Positions 51,677 through 59,349 of a stretch of DNA of 64,000 bases are shown one piece after another; within the stretch, counting starts at the first letter, position 1; each line of letters begins with the position of its first letter. This DNA is from Caulobacter segnis (GTDB lineage: Bacteria; Pseudomonadota; Alphaproteobacteria; Caulobacterales; Caulobacteraceae), in NCBI RefSeq assembly GCF_019931575.1, contig NZ_CP082923.1, positions 4,526,001 through 4,590,000 of the forward strand, given 5' to 3'. The translations under genes and the position numbers were made by a program. The notes under the pieces were generated by a model, which searched no databases, had not been told where the DNA came from, and saw only the letters and a list, made by a program, of their open reading frames with translations.

Positions 51677-52573
51677 GTGGAGCGATCAGAAGGAGCTGTT
51701 CAGGTGGGTGGTGTCGACATCCGTGTCGCGCCTTCTCGCTTCCAGGCCAGAGGCGTCTTCGCGGGCGACTTCAACCTGTTTGAACTGCGCTACGACCTCC
51801 CCCGGGTCGCGCCGCGTGGACGCGTGCCCCAGCGCACCGACGTCTACGCGGTCAGCGTCCGCCTTGCTCCGGAGTCGAGTGAAGTCGCGATGGGCGGCCG
51901 GGCGAGACTGATGTCGACCCAGGCCGGCCAGGCGCGGATCTACTACGTGCCGGATGTCGACTGGTATGCGTACCACTCGCCGCGCCACTCCCTGGAAATC
52001 CTGCTAACCCGAGAGTTCCTTGATCGGGTGACCGAGGACCTGGGGGCGCGTCCGATCGAGCAGTTGGGGTATGGCGCCGGCGTCGTGGACGACGCGGTGC
52101 TGACCCGGTTCGCCAAGATGGCTCTGCCGTTCGTGGCGCAACCAGAGTCCTTGGATCCCCTTTGGGGCGACCAGTTCATGTGGTCGTTCGCGACCTATGT
52201 GGGCGCTCGCCATGGCGATCTGGCGACCACGCGTCCGACGATTGGCGGTCTCTCACGATGGCAGATGCGCGCCGCCCGCGACATGATGGAGGCCTCACTC
52301 GCCGAGGGCACAACGATCGAGGCCTTGGCCCAGCTCTGCGGCGTGCGCAAAAGCCAGTTCGCCCATGCCTTCAGCCGCTCCTTCGGCGTCTCGCCCTACC
52401 GCTGGATGATCGAGCGTCGCATCGCTAAGGCCAGAACCATGCTGACCTCAGGCGCCTGTATCGCCGAGACCGCCTTGGCTTGTGGCTTCGTCGACCAAAG
52501 TCACCTCTCCAGGGCGTTCAAGCGCAGCGTCGGCTGCTCGCCAGGGGCGTGGCGGCAAACCCTGATGGCTTGA
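51677..52573 (+). CDS. AraC-family transcriptional regulator
   Basis: A 298-residue regulator starting at GTG 51677 after GAGGC. The N-terminal two-thirds is a sensory domain of the type often found in AraC members that regulate hydrolases. The C-terminal double helix-turn-helix has TIEALAQLCGVRKSQFAHAF then RSFGVSPYRWMIERRIAKAR, and IAETALACGFVDQSHLSRAF then GCSPGAWRQ. It lies 33 bp after the hydrolase gene and probably regulates it. The effector is unknown. Confidence 0.92.
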   Translation: MERSEGAVQVGGVDIRVAPSRFQARGVFAGDFNLFELRYDLPRVAPRGRVPQRTDVYAVSVRLAPESSEVAMGGRARLMSTQAGQARIYYVPDVDWYAYHSPRHSLEILLTREFLDRVTEDLGARPIEQLGYGAGVVDDAVLTRFAKMALPFVAQPESLDPLWGDQFMWSFATYVGARHGDLATTRPTIGGLSRWQMRAARDMMEASLAEGTTIEALAQLCGVRKSQFAHAFSRSFGVSPYRWMIERRIAKARTMLTSGACIAETALACGFVDQSHLSRAFKRSVGCSPGAWRQTLMA

Positions 52574-53038
52574 TCCCTGCCTAGCCACGAAAGGGTAGGA
52601 CGCGGATGCCAAGGCCAAAGGCCGGGCATCGGCGCCCGTCGGCGAGACCGGGGGTGCAAGCGGAGTAGCTGCCTTCACGGGGACCCGGCTGCAAGGCGCA
52701 ATGCGCCTGAAGCAGGGCGGAAGGCGGCTCGAAGCGCGCCCGGGGCGGAGCCCCAAGCCTGCAGGGATCCGTCTGCGATGAAGTAACTCCCGCATCACCG
52801 CCATCTGAGACCGGGAAGCACGCCTAGGACGATCCATGTCAGCAGATTGGCGACATATCCACAGGGAAATGCGTCTATTTGTTCTTCAATGACGACAATG
52901 GCTTACCGGTCTCGGAAGTGGAAAAAGTGGTCCGTAGGGGGTCTGTAGCCCCCCTGTTGCATCCGCTGCTCCACAACACGACGCTCTTGACCGACACGGC
53001 GGTTTCGCCACCCATACCCGAAGGGATTTCCGCAATTC
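52574..53038. other. Gene-free stretch with several strong hairpins
   Basis: No convincing gene covers this stretch. It contains compact inverted repeats: GATGCC-AA-GGCC-AAA-GGCC-G-GGCATC (52605-52630, nested), AGGCGC-AAT-GCGCCT (52694-52708), GGGGC-GGA-GCCCC (52742-52754) and AGGGGG/CCCCCT (52936-52955). The first follows 31 bp after the AraC stop and could terminate that gene. The series may be a structured RNA, a MITE-like remnant or leftover mobile DNA; none can be chosen from sequence alone. Confidence 0.4.
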
Positions 53039-53248
53039 ATGTTGCTGAGGAATCCCGCATTGTCCCTCCCCCGAAAGCCAAGCCAATCGCCGTCGCCCGC
53101 GGTGTCCGTGCGCGACCGCATCACTGTAATCATCCTCGGGATCATCAAGATCGAGGGGACGGGCAAGGGGGTGGCCTGGGCCACACGTCTGGGCATGACC
53201 GCCTTGATCATCGCGGCGCTGAAGATGCTGCTGCCGCTCGTCCATTGA
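53039..53248 (+). CDS. Small hydrophobic protein, hypothetical
   Basis: A 69-codon frame with two hydrophobic stretches, ITVIILGII and LGMTALIIAALKMLLPLV. From the in-frame GTG at 53102 onward the third codon positions are strongly GC-rich, as in real genes here, while the part before it is not; the true start may therefore be the GTG at 53102 or 53108. No ribosome site is clear for any start. It is not recognised as a known family. It lies 32 bp before the next rightward gene and resembles a small membrane peptide. Confidence 0.4.
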   Translation: MLLRNPALSLPRKPSQSPSPAVSVRDRITVIILGIIKIEGTGKGVAWATRLGMTALIIAALKMLLPLVH

Positions 53249-53280
53249 TCGCCCCTCAATGGCCTAGCTAGGGTGCGATC

Positions 53281-53874
53281 ATGGAAGAAGAAAAGATCAT
53301 CGGCCTGATCTTGGGCTCGTCCGTCATCGGTGGCGTGATCAGCGGTCTTATCGCTCAGGGCGCGCCGTGGTGGCGCGAAAGGCTCGCCGCCAACAAGACC
53401 GCGGCGTTCTCGGCGCTTCGCCTAGCCTTGTTGCTGGAGGAGTTCGCGGGGGACTGCGCCAGCCTGTATGGCGACCATGACACTTACCGGTCATCCCGGG
53501 GTGGGGCGGGCGCGTCTGCTAGACGCCTCCCCGAGTTGAAGGAATATCCCTCTGATATCGCCTGGCAGGCGCTTGGGACGGACCTGACCACCAAGGTTTT
53601 GCACTTCCGAGTGGTCCGTGCCGACGCCGGCGCAATGATCTCGGCGGACGCAGAGTTCGCGGACCAGTGGGACCATCCAAACCTGATCGCGGAGACAGCT
53701 CTTAAGATCGGCCTGAAGGCGCTGGCTGTAGCCCACGACCTTCGGCGAGCCCGCAAGCTGGCGCCCGCCCATGTCTCGCTCGACCGCACGACCGAGGCCT
53801 ACCTGACATCGGCCCTGGCGCGGATCGCCGAGCGAAGCGCCAGGCTCGCCGCGCGTGGCCATGACGAACTGTAG
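53281..53874 (+). CDS. Hypothetical protein with N-terminal membrane helix
   Basis: A 197-residue protein not recognised as a known family. Residues about 6-27 (IIGLILGSSVIGGVISGLIA) form a membrane helix, followed by a mostly helical cytoplasmic part rich in Ala, Leu and Arg, ending in TTEAYLTSALARIAERSARL. The stop is 23 bp from the stop of the convergent HNH gene. The layout (one N-terminal anchor and a helical soluble domain) is common among small accessory-region proteins, but nothing in it indicates a specific function. Confidence 0.7.
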   Translation: MEEEKIIGLILGSSVIGGVISGLIAQGAPWWRERLAANKTAAFSALRLALLLEEFAGDCASLYGDHDTYRSSRGGAGASARRLPELKEYPSDIAWQALGTDLTTKVLHFRVVRADAGAMISADAEFADQWDHPNLIAETALKIGLKALAVAHDLRRARKLAPAHVSLDRTTEAYLTSALARIAERSARLAARGHDEL

Positions 53875-53897
53875 AGCGTCGAAGGGACCGACGTTCG

Positions 53898-54710
53898 TCA
53901 GCGGGAGACGTCCTTCCGGAGGATCGTTTCCAGCTCACCGGGTTCGTAGAGCGGACTGCGATGGTCGTTCGCCTCAAGGTACTCGACATAGCCTTCGGTG
54001 GTCGGCCCGCCGAGATTGATCGCCAGCTCCTCTCCGAACAGACAGACCACCGCGTAATACTCGTTCGCAGGCGTCGCCAGGATCGTGAACCCGTGGAGCA
54101 CTTGGTAGGCCTCCGCGTCGAAGAGCGCGTTCTCGTCATAGATGCGGCGTTGGTGAATCGGCCATTCGGCCGGCTGATCCCCCTGACGCGCGAACCGTCG
54201 GATGGCGGCGAGCTCAGACACGTCAAGCACTTGGTCGGTCGTAAAACCCTCGCGCAGTAAGCGGTCGGCCAAGACCTCAACACCCACCTTCGCGGCGAAA
54301 CGGCTGAGAAGGCGCGTGTCTGGCGGATCCGGCACGACCACGTAGAACTGCCCAGACGAAATAGATGAGAGCGCTTGTAGGAGGCGATCTTTGTCCTCCG
54401 GTCGCCACGGCTCGACCGAAAGACCGTCTTCGGTCTGGTACAACGCGACAGCCATCCTGGCGGCGGGGAAAACCGCCTTCACGGGAATGGGCAGGCCGCG
54501 CTTGTTCCGGACTTCCTGGCGGTGGCGCAGATGAATGAAGAAGTCCGAGTTGAGGAGCGGCCCCTCCACCTTCCGGGCAAAGTAGTTGTTGCAGCGATCA
54601 CAGACCACGCCGGGGGCCAACCAATGGTCCACGTTGCCGAGGCTTTCAGGCAGTATGTGCTCTCGGCTCTTTGAGCCTGCCGAGTCCTCGGCGCAGAAGA
54701 TGCAGCGCAC
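53898..54710 (-). CDS. HNH-endonuclease-like protein, last gene of PIN operon
   Basis: A 270-residue protein with an N-terminal HNH-type zinc finger: Cys3-x2-Cys6, then EHILPES (Glu17-His18) and Cys37-x2-Cys40-Asn41 in VVCDRCNNYF. This CxxC...EHI...CxxCN form is that of HNH nucleases of mobile and defence loci. The rest (about residues 60-270) is an unrecognised alpha/beta domain with FYVVVPDPPDTRLL and NEYYAVVCLFGEEL. It lies 11 bp after the P-loop kinase gene and is the last gene of a four-gene leftward operon. It may cut DNA, or may be a structural zinc finger only. Confidence 0.8.
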   Translation of the reverse strand: MRCIFCAEDSAGSKSREHILPESLGNVDHWLAPGVVCDRCNNYFARKVEGPLLNSDFFIHLRHRQEVRNKRGLPIPVKAVFPAARMAVALYQTEDGLSVEPWRPEDKDRLLQALSSISSGQFYVVVPDPPDTRLLSRFAAKVGVEVLADRLLREGFTTDQVLDVSELAAIRRFARQGDQPAEWPIHQRRIYDENALFDAEAYQVLHGFTILATPANEYYAVVCLFGEELAINLGGPTTEGYVEYLEANDHRSPLYEPGELETILRKDVSR

Positions 54711-54721
54711 GATCCGCCCCC

Positions 54722-55276
54722 TTACCCGAGCCGCACAAGCCCATCGAAGGCATGGTTCAGAGCCCGCCAGTCTCCGGCCTCGAGCCTGAGAAACGGGACC
54801 TTCAGTTCGATAGCGTAATTTCTGGCGACAGCCTCGGCTCGCGCTTGTTGGTGGGCGAGAGTTTCCACACTGCGATCGGGCCTGAAGCGGGCGTCGGCGA
54901 GGCGGCGGGCGCGGAGGGCCACGGGGTCGTCATGGACGAAGGCGACCAAGTTGGGGGCCAAGCCGGCGACAGCGCTGAGCGGGACGTCGACGAGCTGTTG
55001 ATCGTTGTCGATGATGCTGTGCCCGTCGAACAGCACTGGCCGGTCGGGGGCAGCCTCACGGGCTATCTGGAAAGTGGCCACCAATTTGGCCTGGTTATCA
55101 CGAACCACGTCTGCGGGCGCGGTTCTCAGCGCCTCGCCAGTTGTCCGCATAGCCGCGCGCATCAGGGCGCTGGCTTCCAGATGTAGGACCTCCGGGCGCT
55201 GGGCGGATAGCTGGCTGGCGATCCAGCCCTTGCCGACGCCGGAGAGACCAAACATCGCCACCACCGGAGCCATCAT
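54722..55276 (-). CDS. P-loop kinase / small ATPase in PIN operon
   Basis: A 184-residue P-loop protein with Walker A GLSGVGKG (residues 10-17, Lys16) right at the N-terminus, then PVLFDGHSIIDNDQ as a possible second acidic motif and ARRLADARFRPDRSVETLAH as a lid-like basic region. Size and layout resemble nucleoside or adenylate-type kinases of the AAA_33/cytidylate-kinase-like group. The ATG at 55276 overlaps the stop of the PIN-GNAT gene by one base, so the two are translationally coupled. Its substrate could be a nucleotide, tRNA or other small molecule; the operon context suggests RNA or nucleotide chemistry. Confidence 0.8.
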   Translation of the reverse strand: MMAPVVAMFGLSGVGKGWIASQLSAQRPEVLHLEASALMRAAMRTTGEALRTAPADVVRDNQAKLVATFQIAREAAPDRPVLFDGHSIIDNDQQLVDVPLSAVAGLAPNLVAFVHDDPVALRARRLADARFRPDRSVETLAHQQARAEAVARNYAIELKVPFLRLEAGDWRALNHAFDGLVRLG

Positions 55277-56817
55277 CACACCTCGAACCCTAGTTCGAGG
55301 CGGCGACGGATCGGGGCGAAGCGTTCGGTCGGAAGGCTACAGATGGACTGGGGCGGGCTGCCGTTGAAGACCCCCTCGCCGGTCAGCGTCGCCAAGGGCA
55401 CTGTCGGGTCCAGGTGGCCGATGAGCAAGAAATCGATCACGCGGACGGGGGCAGCCCTCTCAGCCACCATCTGGCGCAGCTCGGTCTCCGAGAAAACCGA
55501 TCGCTTGGCCGTCAGGCGCACCAACTCTTCCACGTCATCGGTCTGCGAGACACGCTCGACGACGCCAACGCTGGTGATGGCTTGGGACGACAACATCCCC
55601 CCGGTCTTGGACTGGTAGAACAGCAGGACGTCGCCCGGATCCAGCTTGGTCTTGGACCGACACAGATAGACCTTCCGGATGGTGTTGCCGGGCGTGCGAT
55701 CGCGTCCGCCCGTGATGAGCGCAGGCTCATCGGGAAAGAGCGGCATGGGCGCGGCGAACGCCAATTCTGGAAAGAGCTTCTGGTGGTAATCGCCTTGGAT
55801 CGGAACGCAGAAGACACGAGCCGGGTCGTCGGCGACAAAGCGCGGATAGTTCGTGCGAACCGTCGTGAAGAGGTCAGGACCCGCTTCCGACCACTCAAGA
55901 CGCTCCTTTGAAAGCGGCTTTTCGAATATGAGCTCGCCGTCGGCATGGGCCGCGGTCTGCAGGAAGCCGTAGTACTCCAGAAGGCGGATCAGCGTTTCCT
56001 GATTGGCGTAGGTGGTGACGTAGGTGAGATCATAGCCGTTACGCTGGGCGTACCAGAGGACCTGCTTGAGTAAGAGTTCTCCCAGCTTCTCGCCGCGGTA
56101 CTCGGGGCGCACCTTGAAAGTGCAGATCTTCAGGATCTTCTCGCCTGGAAGGGTGACAGCCGCCTCGGTTCGACGCTCGTCCTTGCGCACGACGATCCCC
56201 GCCAAGGCGCTGTCCACGGTCACGACCCAGCAGGGCCGATGCTCCTGAACGCACTTGCCCCACCACACATTGAAGTCGGGATAGCCTTCGCGCAGGCTGT
56301 CAAAGATTTCGTCGGATTGATCGACCTCATAGGCCTTGCGCTCTTCGATCAGCGGCAAGGCCACGGGTGTTGGATCGAACGTCCGACGCAGCCAGGCGAG
56401 CGCATCCGCGACGGTCAGTACCTGGCTCGCCAGCGGCGACAGCTTGACCCGGCCGTGGATCCCCAAATCTTCCGTGATCAGAAGATCGACGGCCTTGAGA
56501 TCCAAGGCGTGAAGCAGCGCAACATCAACTTCGTCGTTGGGCTTGCGAATAGCGCCGAACTTGGCTTCCAGCGCCGCCTTCTCGGGAAGCTTGGGGGCTT
56601 TCAGCTCCTGAAACTTGCGGACCTTGCTGAGCGAAATTTCCCGTCGGGTCGCATCCTTGTCTCGGCCGATATCCGCCAGCGCCGCCTCGTGGACGAAAAC
56701 GCCGACCGTGAACTCGGCGCACTTGCGCACGAGCTCGGCCAGGGCCGGATCCACCCGCTTGGGGTCCTCCAGTCCAATGAAGACGTTCGTGTCAATTAGT
56801 AGCTTGAACGCGCTCAT
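55276..56817 (-). CDS. PIN-GNAT-PUA-like triple fusion protein
   Basis: A 513-residue protein with three recognisable parts. Residues 1-145 are a PIN ribonuclease domain (LLIDTNVFIGLE with Asp9; Glu44; NDEVDV with Asp95/Asp98; LLITEDLGIHG with Asp117). Residues about 165-300 are a GNAT acetyltransferase with the acetyl-CoA loop VRPEYRGEKLGELLL and the following YVTTYANQETLIRLLEYYGF. Residues about 330-470 look like an ASCH/PUA-type RNA-binding barrel (LITGGRDRT, LDPGDVLLFYQSKTGG). The PIN acidic residues appear intact. The ATG at 56817 lies within the end of the upstream ASCH gene (26-bp overlap). A toxin-like or RNA-modification/decay role is the likely inference. Confidence 0.85.
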   Translation of the reverse strand: MSAFKLLIDTNVFIGLEDPKRVDPALAELVRKCAEFTVGVFVHEAALADIGRDKDATRREISLSKVRKFQELKAPKLPEKAALEAKFGAIRKPNDEVDVALLHALDLKAVDLLITEDLGIHGRVKLSPLASQVLTVADALAWLRRTFDPTPVALPLIEERKAYEVDQSDEIFDSLREGYPDFNVWWGKCVQEHRPCWVVTVDSALAGIVVRKDERRTEAAVTLPGEKILKICTFKVRPEYRGEKLGELLLKQVLWYAQRNGYDLTYVTTYANQETLIRLLEYYGFLQTAAHADGELIFEKPLSKERLEWSEAGPDLFTTVRTNYPRFVADDPARVFCVPIQGDYHQKLFPELAFAAPMPLFPDEPALITGGRDRTPGNTIRKVYLCRSKTKLDPGDVLLFYQSKTGGMLSSQAITSVGVVERVSQTDDVEELVRLTAKRSVFSETELRQMVAERAAPVRVIDFLLIGHLDPTVPLATLTGEGVFNGSPPQSICSLPTERFAPIRRRLELGFEV

Positions 56818-57244
56818 GATTCAGCAGGGGATAGTATTCCTGCCGAAGGTACATGAAGGATTGCGGCGCCACGAAACCAAACTGTTCCTTGAGATCCGCC
56901 GCCGCGACTTGTCGGGCGAACGGGCGGACATCTTCGAGAAGAATGGCGTAGCCCTCGTCCAGACCGCTGAAGTATCCGTCGAAGGTCTCACGATCGATGC
57001 AGGCGGCTTCGCCATGCTGTTCCCACAGATCGTCTAATTGCAGACGGCGGACGCCGCTGATGCTTGCCGAACCGACGATCGCTTGGGTCGGACTGGTTGA
57101 GTAGATCAGAATGATCGCGCCGGGCGCAACCGCCTCGGAGAAACGACGGCGAAGCTCGACGGTCTTCACGCCCTCCACGATCTTCTCGACGTGGGTGGGG
57201 TGAATGCTGACCAGAAAATCGCGCCTGCTGGACTCTTCAGCCAT
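56792..57244 (-). CDS. ASCH-domain protein, first gene of PIN operon
   Basis: A 150-residue protein made almost entirely of an ASCH domain (PUA-like RNA-binding fold). FLVSIHPTHVEKIVEGVKTV is followed by ELRRRF, with the family signature Gly25-x-Lys27-x2-Glu30-x-Arg32. PGAIILIYSTSPTQAIVGSA is the conserved second strand pair. ASCH proteins bind RNA or modified nucleotides, and some have nuclease or amidohydrolase activity. It leads a leftward operon whose second gene overlaps it by 26 bp and itself ends in a related PUA-like domain. It may act as antitoxin, sensor or co-effector for the PIN-GNAT protein. Confidence 0.83.
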   Translation of the reverse strand: MAEESSRRDFLVSIHPTHVEKIVEGVKTVELRRRFSEAVAPGAIILIYSTSPTQAIVGSASISGVRRLQLDDLWEQHGEAACIDRETFDGYFSGLDEGYAILLEDVRPFARQVAAADLKEQFGFVAPQSFMYLRQEYYPLLNHERVQATN

Positions 57245-57544
57245 GCCATCATCCCACTAATTGGTGCTGGCCAGTGAATCACACCCAGATTCAGTGTCCA
57301 AGCGCTATCTGAGCGGCGCGAACCTGACCGCCGACGAAGCCAAATCCCAAGTCATTGCGCCCAGAATTGACCATGAACAAATGAAGAACATTTGAGATTC
57401 GATCAAGCGCCTCAACTACCCTCGCTCCTCGCTGCTAGGGGTTCGGCCACGCCAAAAGACGGGCTCCGCAGTCCGCCATCGTCCTCCTCGGTGGCGGGAT
57501 ATCCAAAGGTCGCCGCGCCTTGGGACGGCCGAGCGTGAGGGAAG
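57245..57544. promoter_or_regulatory. Promoter gap before ASCH/PIN operon
   Basis: This 300-bp gap lies between the leftward ASCH gene and the end of the next leftward gene. It should hold the operon promoter. A small inverted repeat CAAATG-AAGAA-CATTTG (57378-57394) may be an operator. A 33-codon rightward frame (57294-57395) has coding-like codon use but no recognised family and may be a gene remnant. Nothing else stands out. Confidence 0.35.
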
Positions 57545-58327
57545 CTACTCGAGGCTCGCCCGGTTGGACCTCAGCGCCTCGAGCATGAGCTGGCGCAGTC
57601 GCCCCTGCGCCGTCGCACGCTGCCTGGCGAGGGCGATGAACTTAGCGTCCGGCCGTACGAACCCGCTTGAGCCCAGCGCGTCGAAGTGTTCTTCAAACGC
57701 GGCGCACAGAACGATGAACGCATCGATCGCTTCCGGGAGCGGATCGGTTGGGATCTTGCGCGCAAGCCAAGCGTCCAAGCTCAACCCCGCCTTGGCTGCG
57801 CGGCCTTCTTCGTAGACACGCTTGGAGCCCACCAGCGAGGCCCGCAGCGCTTCAAGAACTGGCTCCCGCGGCCTGGGCTCGTAGCTGCGCACCCGCCGAT
57901 TGCGTGGCCTCCGATCAAAATCAAAATTTGCGGCATAGGAAGGATCGGCGACGAAGGCGATGTGGGGCTCGCGCAGCGGCTTTGGCGTGATGTCATAGAG
58001 CTCCCCGTCGGGGCTCTTCCAGACGCAGTGAAACTCGGCGGTCAACAGACCGGGCGGCCACTCCCAGATGGTCCAGCCGTAGACGGGAGCACCACCGTCG
58101 GCGGCCACCTTGAGGCGGACGCCATCGCTGCACCAGCCGTAGCGCCCGTTCGGATCGTCGATGACCGCCACCTTCCGGAGAGGCTCTCCGCCAAGGCTCG
58201 CGCTGAAGACTTCGATGGCCGGGGTGATCTCCGCGGGCGTGGTCTCAGGGTTGTTGGCCAGCGTTCTGCGCTCGTCGGCCAGTTTCTGCGCCGCAGCGAC
58301 CCTGATCTCTTCGTCCGACATCAACAT
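57545..58327 (-). CDS. Hypothetical protein, last gene of HNH/GIY-YIG cluster
   Basis: A 260-residue soluble protein not assigned to a named family. The start at 58327 lies five bases after AGGGGG; a second ATG at 58321 is also possible. A compact beta-rich centre includes NGRYGWCSDGVRLKVAADGG and VYGWTIWEWPPGLLTAEFHC, then VWKSPDGELYDITPKP. The C-terminal third is helical and charged. The His-Cys with WxSPDGxLxDxTP resembles a metal-site or enzyme core seen in uncharacterised proteins, but no function can be given. It follows the GIY-YIG-like gene after 23 bp on the same strand. Confidence 0.75.
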   Translation of the reverse strand: MLMSDEEIRVAAAQKLADERRTLANNPETTPAEITPAIEVFSASLGGEPLRKVAVIDDPNGRYGWCSDGVRLKVAADGGAPVYGWTIWEWPPGLLTAEFHCVWKSPDGELYDITPKPLREPHIAFVADPSYAANFDFDRRPRNRRVRSYEPRPREPVLEALRASLVGSKRVYEEGRAAKAGLSLDAWLARKIPTDPLPEAIDAFIVLCAAFEEHFDALGSSGFVRPDAKFIALARQRATAQGRLRQLMLEALRSNRASLE

Positions 58328-58350
58328 CAGTGCCCCCTCTCCAAAACAGC

Positions 58351-59061
58351 TCAGTCTTCGTCAGGCACGGAAGGCCCGAAATTTTCCGCGTCGAGGAAGC
58401 GCCCCGTCATGTTCTGAGCGGTAATCGGCAAATCCAGAGGGCCCAGAAGGCGGTCCTTGCCCTGGGTGTTCAGGATTGGCTGCAAATCGAAGATCAGTCG
58501 CGCCTCGACAGAGTCGAGAACCTCCTGGCGCATAGCTGTGGGATGGACCCACTCGACCGGGAACGAGTGATCATCGTCGTCGTCAAGCTGCAGACCGGCG
58601 AAGTAGATCCGCTTCTTGAGCCCGTCATAGTCGGGATGATGAAGTGCGCTCAGCGCGGCGTGGCCGGACCGGAACCGATGGTGCTTGGAATTGGTCTGCC
58701 CGACATAGACGCACACCTCCTCTTCGCCTCGCTCGACGGTGATCAGATAGATCGCATAGGACCGGAGAGGCGGTTCGCCCAGGGCGGCGCGAACACGATC
58801 TGCCTCCGCCAACTCCGGCGCCCAACCCGGGAGACGCCGGCCGAGCAGCTCGCAGGCTTTTTCGATATAGGCCTGGGTTTCCTCCCAGGTGCTGTCGAAG
58901 GGCCTCAAGGCGACGTTGCACGCCTCGTGAAGATCGACCCTTAGGTCAATGGCCAGCCAGGCATGCCGGAGGAAGAAATCCTCCTGCGTGATGTAGGCCA
59001 GAGACTTCTGGTAGTAGCGCCCGCCCGAAAGCCAGGGCGTAAGAGGTCGGTCGTAGCTCAT
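58351..59061 (-). CDS. GIY-YIG-like nuclease domain protein
   Basis: A 236-residue protein. The central domain has the GIY-YIG arrangement: YAIYLITV (102-109), CVYVGQTN (117-124), an Arg in HRFRSGH (129-134), a Glu in DSVEARLIF (Glu186) and an Asn in PILNTQG (Asn198). These correspond to the paired Tyr motifs, catalytic Arg, metal-binding Glu and C-terminal Asn of the family. The N-terminal 95 residues are an unrecognised helical domain. It lies 28 bp after a 63-aa gene and 23 bp before a hypothetical gene on the same strand. It may be a nuclease acting with the nearby HNH protein. No specific target can be inferred. Confidence 0.75.
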   Translation of the reverse strand: MSYDRPLTPWLSGGRYYQKSLAYITQEDFFLRHAWLAIDLRVDLHEACNVALRPFDSTWEETQAYIEKACELLGRRLPGWAPELAEADRVRAALGEPPLRSYAIYLITVERGEEEVCVYVGQTNSKHHRFRSGHAALSALHHPDYDGLKKRIYFAGLQLDDDDDHSFPVEWVHPTAMRQEVLDSVEARLIFDLQPILNTQGKDRLLGPLDLPITAQNMTGRFLDAENFGPSVPDED

Positions 59062-59089
59062 CGGTGGGTCTGTCGATTTTGGATCAGCC

Positions 59090-59281
59090 TCAGAGATCCG
59101 CCGCGCCGTCGAGGTCAGTGAGCCGTTCGGGCATCTCCAACAGCTTGAGGGCGGCGGCGGTGATCGCTTCGGCGATGGAGGGATAGGTTTCGGCGGAGCT
59201 GATGGCCACGCCGGTCGGGAAGGTGATGGTGGCTTGGTAGCCGTTGCCCTTGGGCGTGGCGCTCAGCGTGATCTCCGACAT
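59090..59281 (-). CDS. Small hypothetical protein (63 aa)
   Basis: A 63-residue protein. ATG 59281 follows AAGGAG nine bases upstream, whereas a longer frame to 59299 and beyond lacks a ribosome site and runs into the next gene. The sequence (SEITLSATPKGNGYQATITF, then EAITAAALKLLEMPERLTDL) is a short beta-hairpin plus helix resembling small antitoxin- or HicB-like partners, but no family is certain. It lies between the HNH and GIY-YIG-like genes on the same strand, a place where a regulator or antitoxin would fit. Confidence 0.6.
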   Translation of the reverse strand: MSEITLSATPKGNGYQATITFPTGVAISSAETYPSIAEAITAAALKLLEMPERLTDLDGAADL

Positions 59282-59349
59282 CACCACAATCTCCTTCATG
59301 CGGGCGAACGCGCCCTGATCCTCGCGCGCCCGATCGTTGGCGGCCAAGC

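Noticed and set aside
52886..53259. Two overlapping leftward frames of about 118 codons
   Set aside because: They are antisense to the better-supported small hydrophobic frame and have no recognisable motif or ribosome site.
57294..57395. A 33-codon rightward coding-like frame beginning at GTG
   Set aside because: Too short, no ribosome site and no recognised family; possibly the end of a lost gene, but not supportable as a feature.
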